From positions 1 to 46,046 of the forward strand of contig JAPSJW010000006.1 of the NCBI GenBank assembly GCA_031177985.1: a stretch of 46,046 bases of DNA. Reading direction: 5' to 3'. Of the stretch, positions 16,514-26,651 are shown one piece after another. A program made the translations under genes and the position numbers. Position 1 is the first letter of the stretch. Every line of letters begins with the position of its first letter. This DNA comes from Microbacteriaceae bacterium (lineage in GTDB: Bacteria > Actinomycetota > Actinomycetes > Actinomycetales > Microbacteriaceae). Below the pieces are notes generated by a model, which worked only from the letters and a program-made list of their open reading frames with translations, was not told the origin of the DNA and made no database searches.

Positions 16514-17950
16514 ATGTCGCTCTCCGACGCGCCGTCCGACCGCATCGGCGGCTTCCGCATCCTGCGCAGGATCGGCTCCGGCTCTCGGGCGGATGTGCTG
16601 CTCGCCGCAGGCGAGGTGTCCGGGCGCACCGTGGCCCTGAAGGTCTTCCACGACGAGGTGGATGCGCACGACACGGCCGACGAGCTCCAAGCGCTCGCCC
16701 TGGCGCAGGGGGTCGAACACGTGCAGCCCTTGCTCGACATCGTGTCCGATCGCGACGGCCGCCCCGTGCTGGTGCTGGAGCGGCTCGGCCCGTCGCTCGG
16801 TCGAGTGCTGGTCGCACGAGGACCGCTCACCGCGGGGGAGCTGGTCACGGCGCTGGCGCCGATCGCGGCCGCCGTGGCGGAGCTGCACCGACTCGGGGTG
16901 CTGCACGGCGACCTGCGTCTCGAGTCGGTGCTCTTCCGGCAGGACGGCGCTCCGGTGCTCACCGGGTTCGGGGCGGCCGCCGTCCTGCCCGTGGCGCCTT
17001 CTCCTGCGCGTCTGGCGATCGAGCCGCTGGCCAGGGCCGACCGGTTGGGTCTCGTCTCCCTCGCGAGAGCCGCCGCGGCCGAGGGCTCGGTCGATGCGCT
17101 GCTGGAGGAGATCGCTTCCGGAGCGGCCGACGACGAGAGCTTCCCCGAGGCGCTCGTCGATCGGCTCTTCGGGCTGGAGAGCGCCCGCCCGGTCAGGCTG
17201 GAACCGGCCCCGGTCCGCCTCCCGCTGCCCGGGAGGCTCCCGCAGATCGCAGGAGCAGAGGAGTCCGACACGGTCGACCCGCTTCCGAGCTGGCTGCCGC
17301 TCACTGGAGCGCCGGAGGTCGTGACCCGGGCCCTGCAGAGCGCGCTCGGGGCGCTCCGTCACGCCCGCGACCGGCTGACGAGTCGTGTCGAGGGCGCAGG
17401 GGAGGCGCCGGCCGGTCCGGAGTCGACCGTGACTTCTCGAGGAGCGCCGCGACCTGTCGTCGTCGGCGGTGTGCTGGCCGCAGCGCTGACCGTGGGCGCA
17501 CTCCTGCTGATGCCGGGCGAGGACCGCGCTGAGGCGGGTGGCGCAGCCCCACCGACCCCACCCGTGCCGTCCGCGTCTGCGTCGATCCCACCTCCGAGCA
17601 CGGCCGAGCCTGCTCACCCCGACCAGGCGGCGGTCGAGGGCGACGATCCGGTCGCGGCGCTCGGCCCGCTGCTGGCCGCGCGGGAGGAGTGCCTGCGCTC
17701 CCTGTCCGTCCTGTGCCTGGACGCGGTGCACCAGCAGGGATCGGCCGCCATGGCGGCCGATGGGGCCGCCATCCGCGCGCTCGAGCGCGGCGAGGCCGAG
17801 CCGTGGCTGCCCTCCGCCGAGGGTGCGTCGCTCGTCGAACGGCTGGGTTCCGGCGCGATCGTCGAGCTGCCCGGGCCCGGAACGGAACCGGCCTCGGTCC
17901 TGATGATCAGAACCGAGGCCGGGTGGCGCATCCGGGCACTGCCCGGATGA
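16514..17950 (+). CDS. Membrane pseudokinase, Ser/Thr kinase-like fold with degenerate catalytic motifs
   Basis: A 478-residue protein with an N-terminal kinase-like lobe. It keeps a glycine loop (RRIGSGSRADVLLA) and the VAIK-type lysine K43, and has H131-G132-D133 in place of HRD. The catalytic-loop Asn is Ser138 and the metal-binding DFG is GFG (Gly151), so phosphotransfer is unlikely. The usual activation segment and C-lobe motifs are not evident after about residue 160. A transmembrane helix near 313-335 (VVVGGVLAAALTVGALLLM) separates it from an Ala/Pro-rich stalk and an extracytoplasmic domain of about 110 residues with two Cys. Role unknown; a binding or scaffold protein is plausible. 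It interrupts the E2-lipB neighbourhood. Confidence 0.75.
   Translation: MSLSDAPSDRIGGFRILRRIGSGSRADVLLAAGEVSGRTVALKVFHDEVDAHDTADELQALALAQGVEHVQPLLDIVSDRDGRPVLVLERLGPSLGRVLVARGPLTAGELVTALAPIAAAVAELHRLGVLHGDLRLESVLFRQDGAPVLTGFGAAAVLPVAPSPARLAIEPLARADRLGLVSLARAAAAEGSVDALLEEIASGAADDESFPEALVDRLFGLESARPVRLEPAPVRLPLPGRLPQIAGAEESDTVDPLPSWLPLTGAPEVVTRALQSALGALRHARDRLTSRVEGAGEAPAGPESTVTSRGAPRPVVVGGVLAAALTVGALLLMPGEDRAEAGGAAPPTPPVPSASASIPPPSTAEPAHPDQAAVEGDDPVAALGPLLAAREECLRSLSVLCLDAVHQQGSAAMAADGAAIRALERGEAEPWLPSAEGASLVERLGSGAIVELPGPGTEPASVLMIRTEAGWRIRALPG
17888..17949 (+). terminator. Two consecutive hairpins in the last codons of the pseudokinase gene
   Basis: An 11-bp stem (CCGGCCTCGGT at 17888-17898 with ACCGAGGCCGG at 17912-17922) and a 9-bp stem (CATCCGGGC at 17929-17937 with GCCCGGATG at 17941-17949) lie inside the coding end. 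The convergent E2 gene stops 8 bp further on, so no other room exists for termination. Confidence 0.6.
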
Positions 17951-17957
17951 CAGGGGA

Positions 17958-19688
17958 TCAGATGCCGAGGTCGCCCTCGAAGTCGCCCTCTTCGAGGCGG
18001 AGCTTGACCGCGCCGAGGAAGCGGGCGGCGTCCGCGCCGTCGATGATGCGGTGGTCGTACGACAGGGTGAGGTACACCATCGAGCGGATCGCGAGAACGT
18101 CGGCTCCCTCGTGGCTGATCACGACCGGACGCTTCGCCACGATGCCGGTTCCCATGATCGCGCTCTGCGGGAGGAACACGACCGGGGTGTCGAAGAGCGC
18201 GCCGCGCGAGCCGGTGTTGGTCACCGTGAAGGTGCCGCCCGAGAGCTCGTCCGGCTTCAGCTTGTTGTCACGAGTGCGTGCGGCGAGGTCGGCGATCTGC
18301 TTCGCGATCCCGGCGAGGTCGAGGTCGCCCGCGTTCTTCACGACGGGCGTCAGCAGGCCGCGCTCGGTGTCGACCGCGATGCTGATGTTCTCGCTCGCGG
18401 GGTAGACGATCGAGTCGCCCTCGACCGTCGCGTTCACGATCGGGTAGCTGCGCAGGGCCTCGGCAGCGGCGAGCGTGAAGAACGGCAGGAAGGAGAGCTT
18501 GGTGCCGGTCTTCTCGAGGAACTGCTGCTTCACCCGGTCGCGCAGCGCCGCGACGCGGGTCACGTCGACCTCGACGACCGAGGTCAGCTGCGCCGTCGAC
18601 TGCATCGAGATCACCGCGCGCTCGGCGACGACCTTGCGCAGGCGAGACATCGGCGCGGTGGTGCCACGGAGCGGCGAGACCTCGACGGTGCGCGACGGCG
18701 CGGCAGGTGCTCCCGCGTCCTGAGCCGGCTGAGCGGGCTGCTCCTGGGCTGCCTGCGACTGCGCAGCCTGCTTCTGCTGCTCCTCGGCTGCGGCCAGCAC
18801 ATCCTGCTTGCGGATGCGTCCACCGACGCCCGTGCCGGTGAGCGACCCGAGATCGATGCCGCGCTCGTTCGCGAGCTTGCGGACGATGGGTGTCACGTAA
18901 CCGGCGTTCGCGTTGGGTGCGACGGCGGCCGCCGACTCGCCCTGGCTGGGCGCGGACTGCTCGGGCTGCGCGGGTGCCTGCTGCTCGGGCTGCGCGGGCG
19001 CGGCCTGCTGCGGCTGCTCGGCGGGTGCCTGCTGCGGCTGCTCGGCCGGGGCCTGCTGGACCGGTGCCTGCTGAGCGGCGGCGGCGGGTGCCGGCGCCCA
19101 GGCCGGAGCGGACTGCTCCTGCGGCTGCGACGTGGGCTCGCCCTGCACTGCCGGGGGCTGGTCGACCTGCGCGGGAGCGACGGGGGCGCCCTGGGCGTCC
19201 TCACCGGGAGCAGGGGCAGCATCCGACGGCACGATCTCGGGTGCCGACTGCTCAGCTGCCTGCCCCTGCTCGGGCGACGCCGCCTCCTGAGCGGACACGG
19301 GCTGCGGGGCCTCCTGCTGCGGGGCCTCCTGCTGCGGGGCCTCCTGCTGCGGAGCGGCCTCCTGCTGCGGAGCGGCCTCCTGCTGCGGCTGCGACGCCTC
19401 CGCAGGAGCGGCCTGCTCACCCGAAGGCGCCTCGCCACCGCCCGACGACGAACCGTCGCCGATCGTGACCAGCGGCGTCCCGACCTCGACCGTCTCGTCC
19501 TCGGCGACGAGGATCTGCTCGATGACGCCTGCTACAGGGGAGGGGATCTCGGTGTCGACCTTGTCGGTCGAGACCTCGAGCAGCGGCTCGTCGACCTCGA
19601 CACGGTCGCCGACCTGCTTGAGCCAGCGGGTCACCGTTCCCTCGGTGACACTCTCGCCGAGTGCCGGGAGGCTGACGGATTCGCTCAT
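17958..19688 (-). CDS. sucB: Dihydrolipoamide acyltransferase (E2) of the 2-oxoacid dehydrogenase complexes
   Basis: The core E2 of the pyruvate and/or 2-oxoglutarate dehydrogenase complex; in actinobacteria one such protein (DlaT/SucB) serves PDH. The 576-residue product has one lipoyl domain (residues 1-80, lipoyl-lysine in EVSTDKVDTEIPSP) and a very long Ala/Pro/Gln/Glu linker (about 90-265). The peripheral-subunit-binding domain follows (TPIVRKLANERGIDLGSLTGTG, about 275-305), then the acyltransferase core ending SYDHRIIDGADAARFLG with the catalytic His and Asp. TAAGGAG precedes the ATG. lpdA, the E3, lies 51 bp upstream on the same strand. Which 2-oxoacid it serves is inferred, not seen. 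Confidence 0.92.
   Translation of the reverse strand: MSESVSLPALGESVTEGTVTRWLKQVGDRVEVDEPLLEVSTDKVDTEIPSPVAGVIEQILVAEDETVEVGTPLVTIGDGSSSGGGEAPSGEQAAPAEASQPQQEAAPQQEAAPQQEAPQQEAPQQEAPQPVSAQEAASPEQGQAAEQSAPEIVPSDAAPAPGEDAQGAPVAPAQVDQPPAVQGEPTSQPQEQSAPAWAPAPAAAAQQAPVQQAPAEQPQQAPAEQPQQAAPAQPEQQAPAQPEQSAPSQGESAAAVAPNANAGYVTPIVRKLANERGIDLGSLTGTGVGGRIRKQDVLAAAEEQQKQAAQSQAAQEQPAQPAQDAGAPAAPSRTVEVSPLRGTTAPMSRLRKVVAERAVISMQSTAQLTSVVEVDVTRVAALRDRVKQQFLEKTGTKLSFLPFFTLAAAEALRSYPIVNATVEGDSIVYPASENISIAVDTERGLLTPVVKNAGDLDLAGIAKQIADLAARTRDNKLKPDELSGGTFTVTNTGSRGALFDTPVVFLPQSAIMGTGIVAKRPVVISHEGADVLAIRSMVYLTLSYDHRIIDGADAARFLGAVKLRLEEGDFEGDLGI
19306..19386 (-). repeat. Tandem repeats coding the E2 linker
   Basis: Three identical 15-bp units (19306-19320, 19321-19335, 19336-19350) are followed by two identical 18-bp units (19351-19368, 19369-19386). 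On the minus strand they encode repeated QQEAP and QQEAAP. Perfect copies point to recent slippage or unequal exchange, so the number may vary between strains. Confidence 0.9.
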
Positions 19689-19739
19689 CGGTGATGCTCC
19701 TTAGGTTCCTTGTTGGTTCTTCGCGTTCGGCTCGTCCGG

Positions 19740-21113
19740 TCAGACCGCGTGGAGCGGCTTGCCCGCGATCGCGAGGAACGCCTCGCCGAGAGCCTCGTTC
19801 TGGGTCGGGTGCGCGTGGATGAGCGGGGCGACGTCCTCGGGGTACGCCTCCCAGTTCACGGCGAGCTGGGCTTCGCCGATGAGCTCGCCGACGCGCGCGC
19901 CGATCATGTGCACGCCGACGATCGGGCCGTCCTTGACCCGCACGACCTTGACCGATCCGGACGTGCCGAGGATGTGGCTCTTGCCGTTGCCCGCGAGGTT
20001 GTAGTCGTACGTGGCGACGGCATCCGCACCGTGCTTCTCGAGGGCCTTGGCCTCGGTGAGTCCGATCGAGGCGACCTCGGGCTCGGAGTAGGTGACCTTG
20101 GGGATGTTGACGTCCTCGACGAGGATCGGGTTGAGGCCCGCGATCTCCTCGGCGACGAAGATGCCCTGCTGGAAGCCGCGGTGCGCGAGCTGCAGACCGG
20201 GGACGATGTCGCCGACGGCGTAGACGTTCGGCACGCTGGTGCGCAGGCGCTCGTCGGTGATGACGTAGCCGCGGTCCATCGTGATGCCGGCCTCCTCGAA
20301 GCCGAGGCCCTGGGTGACCGGTCCGCGGCCGACCGCGACGAGCAGCAGCTCGGCCTCGATCGTCTCGCCGTTCTCGAGGGTCACGACGACGCCGTCGTCG
20401 TTCTGCGTCACACCCGAGAAGCGCACGCCCAGCTTGAAGTCGATGCCGCGCTTGCGGAACGCGCGCTCGAACTGCTTGCTGATCGACTCATCCTCGTTGG
20501 GGACGAGGTGCGGGAGCGCCTCGATGATCGTGACGTCGGCGCCCCAGCTCTTCCAGACGCTCGAGAACTCGACGCCGATGACGCCGCCGCCGAGCACCGC
20601 GACCTTCTTGGGCACGAAGTCGAGCTGCAGCGCCTGCTCCGACGTGATGACGCGACCGCCGAGCTCGAGGCCCGGGAGGCTACGCGACTGGGAGCCGGTC
20701 GCGAGGATGACGTTCTTGCCCGTCACGGTGATGTCGCCGACCTGCACGGTGTTCGGGGAGGTGAGTCGGCCGGCGCCCTCGATGACCGTGATGCCGCGAG
20801 CGCGGATCAGCCCCTGAAGGCCCTTCCACTTGCTGTTGACGATGCCCTCGCGGTAGGCGGTGACGGCCGCGATGTCGACACCGTGGAAGGTGGACTGCAC
20901 ACCGTACTTGGCCGAATCGCGGGTCGCGTCGGCGATCTCAGCCGAGTGGAGCAGGGCCTTCGTCGGGATGCAGCCGACGTGCAGGCAGGTGCCGCCGAGC
21001 TTTCCCTTCTCGATGAGGCCGACGGTCAGACCGAGCTGGCTCGCGCGCAGGGCCGCGGCGTAGCCGCCGCTCCCGCCGCCGAGGATGACAAGGTCGAAGT
21101 TCTGCTCGGACAC
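19740..21113 (-). CDS. lpdA: Dihydrolipoyl dehydrogenase (E3)
   Basis: Reoxidises the dihydrolipoyl group of E2 with FAD and NAD+. The 457-residue product has the FAD motif LGGGSGGYAAAL, the redox-active pair C43/C48 (GGTCLHVGCIPTK), the NAD Rossmann motif LGGGVIGVEFSSVW, and the C-terminal active-site His-Glu segment HAHPTQNEALGEAF. The start is GTG with GAGGGA about 9 nt upstream. It lies downstream of pepA with a 95-bp gap that holds a possible -10 (TAACGT at 21203-21208, minus strand) and leads into the E2 gene. Confidence 0.95.
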   Translation of the reverse strand: MSEQNFDLVILGGGSGGYAAALRASQLGLTVGLIEKGKLGGTCLHVGCIPTKALLHSAEIADATRDSAKYGVQSTFHGVDIAAVTAYREGIVNSKWKGLQGLIRARGITVIEGAGRLTSPNTVQVGDITVTGKNVILATGSQSRSLPGLELGGRVITSEQALQLDFVPKKVAVLGGGVIGVEFSSVWKSWGADVTIIEALPHLVPNEDESISKQFERAFRKRGIDFKLGVRFSGVTQNDDGVVVTLENGETIEAELLLVAVGRGPVTQGLGFEEAGITMDRGYVITDERLRTSVPNVYAVGDIVPGLQLAHRGFQQGIFVAEEIAGLNPILVEDVNIPKVTYSEPEVASIGLTEAKALEKHGADAVATYDYNLAGNGKSHILGTSGSVKVVRVKDGPIVGVHMIGARVGELIGEAQLAVNWEAYPEDVAPLIHAHPTQNEALGEAFLAIAGKPLHAV

Positions 21114-21208
21114 CCAGCAACTCCCTCGTGTTCAGGATTTGTAGCGCACGGGCCGGCGACGGGGTGGTGTCGGGCCCAGGTTCGGCGAGTCTTGCCTGCT
21201 CTACGTTA

Positions 21209-22693
21209 CTACGCGGCCCCCATCCGCTCAGCCAGAGCGACGAGGGTGCGCACGGCGACTCCTGAGGGCCCCTTGCCCGTGTAGCCGTAGCCCGCCGCGC
21301 CGTTGTTCGCCGGACCGGCGATGTCGAGGTGAGCCCACGGGATGCTTCCGGCGCCTTCTCCGGCGGAACCGACGAACTCGCGCAGGAACACGGCCGCGAG
21401 CAGCATGCCGGCCGCGGTGTTGCCCGGCTTCGCGTTCGCGATGTCGGCGACGTCTGAGGCGAGCAGGGGGCGGAGCTCCGAAGGCAGCGGCATCGGCCAG
21501 AGCGGCTCGCCGACGCTCGTGCCGGTGTCGACGACGGTCCGGACGAAGTCGTCGTCGCCCATGACGCCGGTGTAGCGGTCTCCGAGCGCCACCCGCGCGG
21601 CACCGGTCAGGGTCGCGACGTCGACTATGGCGTCGGGCTGCTCCTCGCTCGCCGCGACGAGGCCGTCGGCGAGCACGAGACGGCCCTCGGCATCCGTGTT
21701 CAGCACCTCGACGGTCTTGCCGCCCCGGATGCGGAGGACGTCGTTCGGGCGGCTCGCCGACCCGGAGGGCATGTTCTCGGCGAGGCAGAGCCACGCGGTG
21801 ACCTTGATCGGCAGACGCAGAGCGGCCACCGCCCGCACGACAGCGAAGACGGTCGCGGCGCCGGTCATGTCGTACTTCATGCCGACCATCGACGCGGCGG
21901 GCTTCAGGGAGAGGCCGCCCGAATCGAAGGTGATGCCCTTGCCGACGAGGGCGAGGTGCTGCGTCGCCCCCTCGGGCTCGTAGCGCGCCACGACGAGGCG
22001 CGGGCCGCGCACCGACCCTCGGCCGACACCGAGGATGCCGCCGAAGCCGCCCTCCTCGAGCTCCGGTTCGCGGAGCACGGTCGTCGTCACGTCGGTGTCG
22101 GCGAGAAGGCGTTCCACCTCGGCGACGAAGGTCTCGGGGTAGAGGTCGGAGGGCGGGGCGTTGACGAGGTCCCGCACGATGTGCACGGCCTCGCCGACGG
22201 CGAGCGCACGGTCGACCGACGCTGCGTGATCGCCTTCCGCCGCCACCACGACGGTCGACGCGGGCGGCTTCGCCGAGTCGAGCGAGGCCGAGAGGTAGGC
22301 GGTGTAGGCGTAGGCGCCGAGGGCCGCTCCCTCGAGTGCGGCGGCGACGAGCTCGGGGGAGTCGGCGGGGAAGGACAGGAGGATGGTCTCGACGCCCCTC
22401 AGCTGGCGGGCGACCGTTCCGGCGGCGTAGCGCACCGCATCCGCGTCGATCGAGGAGCCGAGTCCCACCAGGGCGACGCTCGCGCTGGCTCCGACGGCGA
22501 GGGGGATGCGCCGCACCTCGTCCTGAGCGCCGGTCACGCCGATCGACTCGAGGGCTCCCGCGAGCTGCGCGAGCTCCGGCAGCTCGGTGAGGAGCCGTGG
22601 GCCGTCCTCCGTCTTCTGCACGGCGATCGCCAGCACGTCGGCGGGGATCTCGGAGGGGTTGTCGGGGCTCACGCGGAGGGTCGGCACAGTCAC
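21209..22693 (-). CDS. pepA: Leucyl aminopeptidase (M17 cytosol aminopeptidase)
   Basis: Releases N-terminal residues from peptides with two metal ions. The 494-residue product carries KGITFDSGGLSLKPAASM, MKYDMTGAA and the family signature NTDAEGRLVLADGL, which contain the metal ligands and catalytic Lys/Arg. The start is GTG, 6 nt after TAGCAT, suggesting a leaderless transcript. The same position is held by pepB next to dlaT in M. tuberculosis. It diverges from the PAC2 gene. Confidence 0.95.
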   Translation of the reverse strand: MTVPTLRVSPDNPSEIPADVLAIAVQKTEDGPRLLTELPELAQLAGALESIGVTGAQDEVRRIPLAVGASASVALVGLGSSIDADAVRYAAGTVARQLRGVETILLSFPADSPELVAAALEGAALGAYAYTAYLSASLDSAKPPASTVVVAAEGDHAASVDRALAVGEAVHIVRDLVNAPPSDLYPETFVAEVERLLADTDVTTTVLREPELEEGGFGGILGVGRGSVRGPRLVVARYEPEGATQHLALVGKGITFDSGGLSLKPAASMVGMKYDMTGAATVFAVVRAVAALRLPIKVTAWLCLAENMPSGSASRPNDVLRIRGGKTVEVLNTDAEGRLVLADGLVAASEEQPDAIVDVATLTGAARVALGDRYTGVMGDDDFVRTVVDTGTSVGEPLWPMPLPSELRPLLASDVADIANAKPGNTAAGMLLAAVFLREFVGSAGEGAGSIPWAHLDIAGPANNGAAGYGYTGKGPSGVAVRTLVALAERMGAA

Positions 22694-22699
22694 CCCGTC

Positions 22700-22705
22700 A
22701 TGCTA
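22700..22705 (-). promoter_or_regulatory. -10 element of pepA (leaderless)
   Basis: TAGCAT on the minus strand, 6 nt before the GTG start of pepA. No Shine-Dalgarno is present between them. Confidence 0.55.
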
Positions 22706-22807
22706 TCCGCGGCGTCGGGCGCCGCCTCGGGACGCGGGCGGCGAGCTGTTCGCTGTCGGCATAGCGGAGGCTGCCTCCGCACCCGGCCCCGAGACGGAGG
22801 CCGCGTC

Positions 22808-22813
22808 TAGCAT
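22808..22813 (+). promoter_or_regulatory. -10 element of the PAC2 gene (leaderless)
   Basis: TAGCAT followed by six G residues and the ATG at 22820. The same hexamer serves the divergent pepA. The G run could also act as a poor ribosome site, so the leaderless call is tentative. Confidence 0.5.
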
Positions 22814-22819
22814 GGGGGG

Positions 22820-23740
22820 ATGCGCGACCCGGCAGGCCTGTACGACATCACGTCTGACATCGTCGACGTGCCGCGTGGCCTGCCCCTGGTGGCCGGCCTC
22901 ACCGGCTTCGCCGACGCGGGCAACGCGATCTCGCAGCTGAACCAGTACCTGCACGACACCCTCGACACGAGGCCTCTCGTGCACTTCGATGCCGACGCGC
23001 TGCTCGACTACCGGGCGCGGCGTCCCATCATGACGTTCGACCAGGACCACCTGAGCGCCTACCAGCCCGCCCGCCTCGAGCTGTCGCTCGCGACGGACGA
23101 GATCGGGCAGCGCTTCCTGCTGCTCACCGGATTCGAGCCCGACTTCCAGTGGGAGCGCTTCACGGCGGCCGTGGTGCAGCTCGTGGAGAAGTACCGGGTC
23201 TCGACCACGACCTGGGTGCACTCGATCCCGATGCCGGTGCCGCACACCCGTCCGATCGGCGTCACGGTCAGCGGCAACCGGGTCGAGCTGATCGACCAGC
23301 TCTCGATCTGGAAGCCGCACACCCAGGTGCCGGCCAACGCCCTGCACCTGGTCGAGTACCGCCTGCAGGAGCTCGGCCACCCGACCGCCGGCTTCGTGCT
23401 GCTCGTTCCGCACTACCTCGCCGACACCGAGTTCCCCAGCGCCGCCGTCGCCGCCCTCGAGTCGATCAGCGCGGCCACGGGCCTCATCTTCCCGACCGAC
23501 CGGCTGCGCGAGGAGGGCCGGGAGTTCGTCTCGAAGATCGACGCGCAGGTCGAGGGCAACCAGGAGCTCGCCCGGCTGGTCGGCACCCTGGAGGAGCGCC
23601 ACGACTCCTATATGCAGGACAACCCGCTGCGTTCTCCGCTGACGGATGAGGCGGGAGAGCTGCCGAGTGCGGATGCGATCGCCGCCGAGCTCGAGAAGTT
23701 CCTCGCCAACCGGCGCGACGACGGCGCGTCGCGCGACTGA
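22820..23740 (+). CDS. PAC2 family protein (proteasome assembly chaperone fold)
   Basis: A 306-residue cytoplasmic protein with the PAC2 beginning GLPLVAGLTGFADAGNAISQLNQYL and later blocks FLLLTGFEPDFQWERFTAAVVQLVEKY, THSIPMPVPHTRP-like and VGLVPHYL-like segments (here WVHSIPMPVPHTRP and LLVPHYL). The family shares the fold of eukaryotic proteasome assembly chaperone 2, but actinobacterial members are not shown to assemble proteasomes. Its C-terminal helical region ends with a coiled, acidic stretch. The MFS gene follows after 21 bp. Confidence 0.88.
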   Translation: MRDPAGLYDITSDIVDVPRGLPLVAGLTGFADAGNAISQLNQYLHDTLDTRPLVHFDADALLDYRARRPIMTFDQDHLSAYQPARLELSLATDEIGQRFLLLTGFEPDFQWERFTAAVVQLVEKYRVSTTTWVHSIPMPVPHTRPIGVTVSGNRVELIDQLSIWKPHTQVPANALHLVEYRLQELGHPTAGFVLLVPHYLADTEFPSAAVAALESISAATGLIFPTDRLREEGREFVSKIDAQVEGNQELARLVGTLEERHDSYMQDNPLRSPLTDEAGELPSADAIAAELEKFLANRRDDGASRD

Positions 23741-23748
23741 CGCGCCCC

Positions 23749-23754
23749 TACGCT
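23749..23754 (+). promoter_or_regulatory. Possible -10 for the MFS gene
   Basis: TACGCT ends 7 nt before the ATG at 23762. The intervening GAGAGGG could instead be a close-set ribosome site for a PAC2-MFS transcript. Confidence 0.35.
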
Positions 23755-23761
23755 GAGAGGG

Positions 23762-25081
23762 ATGAACTCCCGGCGCGCCTGGCTCGTGTTCGGGTTCGCG
23801 GTGCTTGCCTACCTGGTCGCTGTCGTGCAGCGCTCCTCGCTCGGGGTCGCGGGCATCGATGCGACCGAGCGGTTCGCGGTCGACGCGACGACTCTGTCGG
23901 CTCTCGCCGTCACTCAGCTCGTGGTCTACGCGGGGCTTCAGATCCCTGTCGGGGTCGCGCTCGACAGGGTCGGACCGCGCAGGCTGCTGATCACCGGCGC
24001 CCTGCTGATGGTCGCGGGGCAGCTCGCCGTGGCGTTCGCCCCGAGCATCTCCCTGGCGATCGTGGGGCGGGTACTCGTCGGAGCGGGCGACGCGATGACG
24101 TTCATCTCCGTGCTCCGGGTGCTCTCCGCCTGGTTCAGCGGGCGCGCCCTTCCCCTGGTGTCCCAGTGGACGGGGACGGTGGGCCAGGCGGGTCAGCTGC
24201 TGTCGGCTGTGCCGTTCTCCCTCGTGCTGCACAGGCTCGGCTGGACGCCCGCCTTCGGAATGCTCGCGGGCCTGTCGGTGCTGTCCCTCGCCGGCATCCT
24301 CATCGGAGTGGCGGATCGCGCGCCGGGAACGCCGCCGCTGCCGCCGCCCGGCCCGTGGCGGCAGTCCCTCGGGCAGCTCGGGGAGAGCCTCGCCCGCCCC
24401 GGCACGCGGCTCGGGCTCTGGGCGCACTACGTCACGATGGCCTCCGGAACGATGCTGGCGCTGCTCTGGGGCTTCCCGTTCCTCTCCGTCGCGCTCGGCT
24501 ACGGACCGCAGCTCGCGTCGACCCTGCTCGGGCTTCTCGTGATCGCCGCGATGGTGACGGGGCCGGTGCTGGGGCTGCTGACCGCGCGCTTCCCTTGGCG
24601 GCGCTCGAACATGGTGCTCGGGATCGTCGGCGCGGGCGCCGTGGCCTGGACGGCCGTCATCCTCTGGCCCGGCCAGCCGCCGTTGTGGCTCATCGTGGTG
24701 CTGCTCGTCGCGGTGGCGGCCGGCGGACCGGGCTCCCTCATCGGATTCGACTTCGCCCGCACCTTCAATCCGGCCCGCAGCCTCGGTTCGGCGAACGGCG
24801 TCGTCAATGTCGGCGGATTCGTGGCCTCCTTCGTGCTGATGCTGCTCGTCGGGGCGGTCCTCGACCTGGTGGCGGGCGGGTCGTCCGATCCGGAGCGGCT
24901 CTACACGCTCGAGGGCTTCCGGCTCGCCTTCCTCGTGCAGTACCCCGTTATCGGCTTCGGAGTGGTGATGCTGCTCATCGCGCGCCGTCGCACCCGGCAT
25001 CGGCTGAGGCACGAAGAGGGAATAGAGGTGGCCCCTCTGTGGGTTGCATTGGCGAGGGCTTGGCGCAGGTGGCGCGGCTGA
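23762..25081 (+). CDS. MFS transporter
   Basis: A 439-residue integral membrane protein with about 12 predicted helices. The N-terminal half has the major facilitator loop PVGVALDRVGPRRLLITGALL between helices 2 and 3, the standard motif-A position, and helix 1 is RAWLVFGFAVLAYLVAVV. A cytoplasmic loop rich in Pro separates the halves near residue 185. The C-terminus is basic (RRRTRHRLRHEE). The substrate cannot be assigned; the closest general resemblance is to the broad MFS_1 group found beside sigA in related genomes. Confidence 0.85.
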   Translation: MNSRRAWLVFGFAVLAYLVAVVQRSSLGVAGIDATERFAVDATTLSALAVTQLVVYAGLQIPVGVALDRVGPRRLLITGALLMVAGQLAVAFAPSISLAIVGRVLVGAGDAMTFISVLRVLSAWFSGRALPLVSQWTGTVGQAGQLLSAVPFSLVLHRLGWTPAFGMLAGLSVLSLAGILIGVADRAPGTPPLPPPGPWRQSLGQLGESLARPGTRLGLWAHYVTMASGTMLALLWGFPFLSVALGYGPQLASTLLGLLVIAAMVTGPVLGLLTARFPWRRSNMVLGIVGAGAVAWTAVILWPGQPPLWLIVVLLVAVAAGGPGSLIGFDFARTFNPARSLGSANGVVNVGGFVASFVLMLLVGAVLDLVAGGSSDPERLYTLEGFRLAFLVQYPVIGFGVVMLLIARRRTRHRLRHEEGIEVAPLWVALARAWRRWRG

Positions 25082-25145
25082 CGTCGGGCCCGCGGCCGGC
25101 CCCGCCCCGGGCCGGCGGGTCGCGAACGACCCTCGAAGAACCGTG

Positions 25146-25151
25146 TAAGAT
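25146..25151 (+). promoter_or_regulatory. -10 element of sigA
   Basis: TAAGAT preceded directly by TG, about 126 nt before the sigA ATG. No good -35 lies 16-18 nt upstream. The resulting leader of about 120 nt holds no recognisable riboswitch. Confidence 0.4.
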
Positions 25152-25277
25152 CAGACGAGAGACCCGGTCATTCCCCGGGCTTTCGGCATTTGCGGCGAGA
25201 CATCGCTGGCGGGCGTCGGAAGCGGGGGACTTGACATGGGTCTTAGTACTGCCCGAAAACCCCCGGAAGGTGTTTCC

Positions 25278-26639
<1,362 letters not shown>

Positions 26640-26651
26640 GACGGGACGAAG

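Noticed and set aside
25231-25236. TTGACA upstream of sigA as a -35 element
   Set aside because: No TANNNT hexamer lies 16-18 bp downstream, so TAAGAT at 25146 is preferred.
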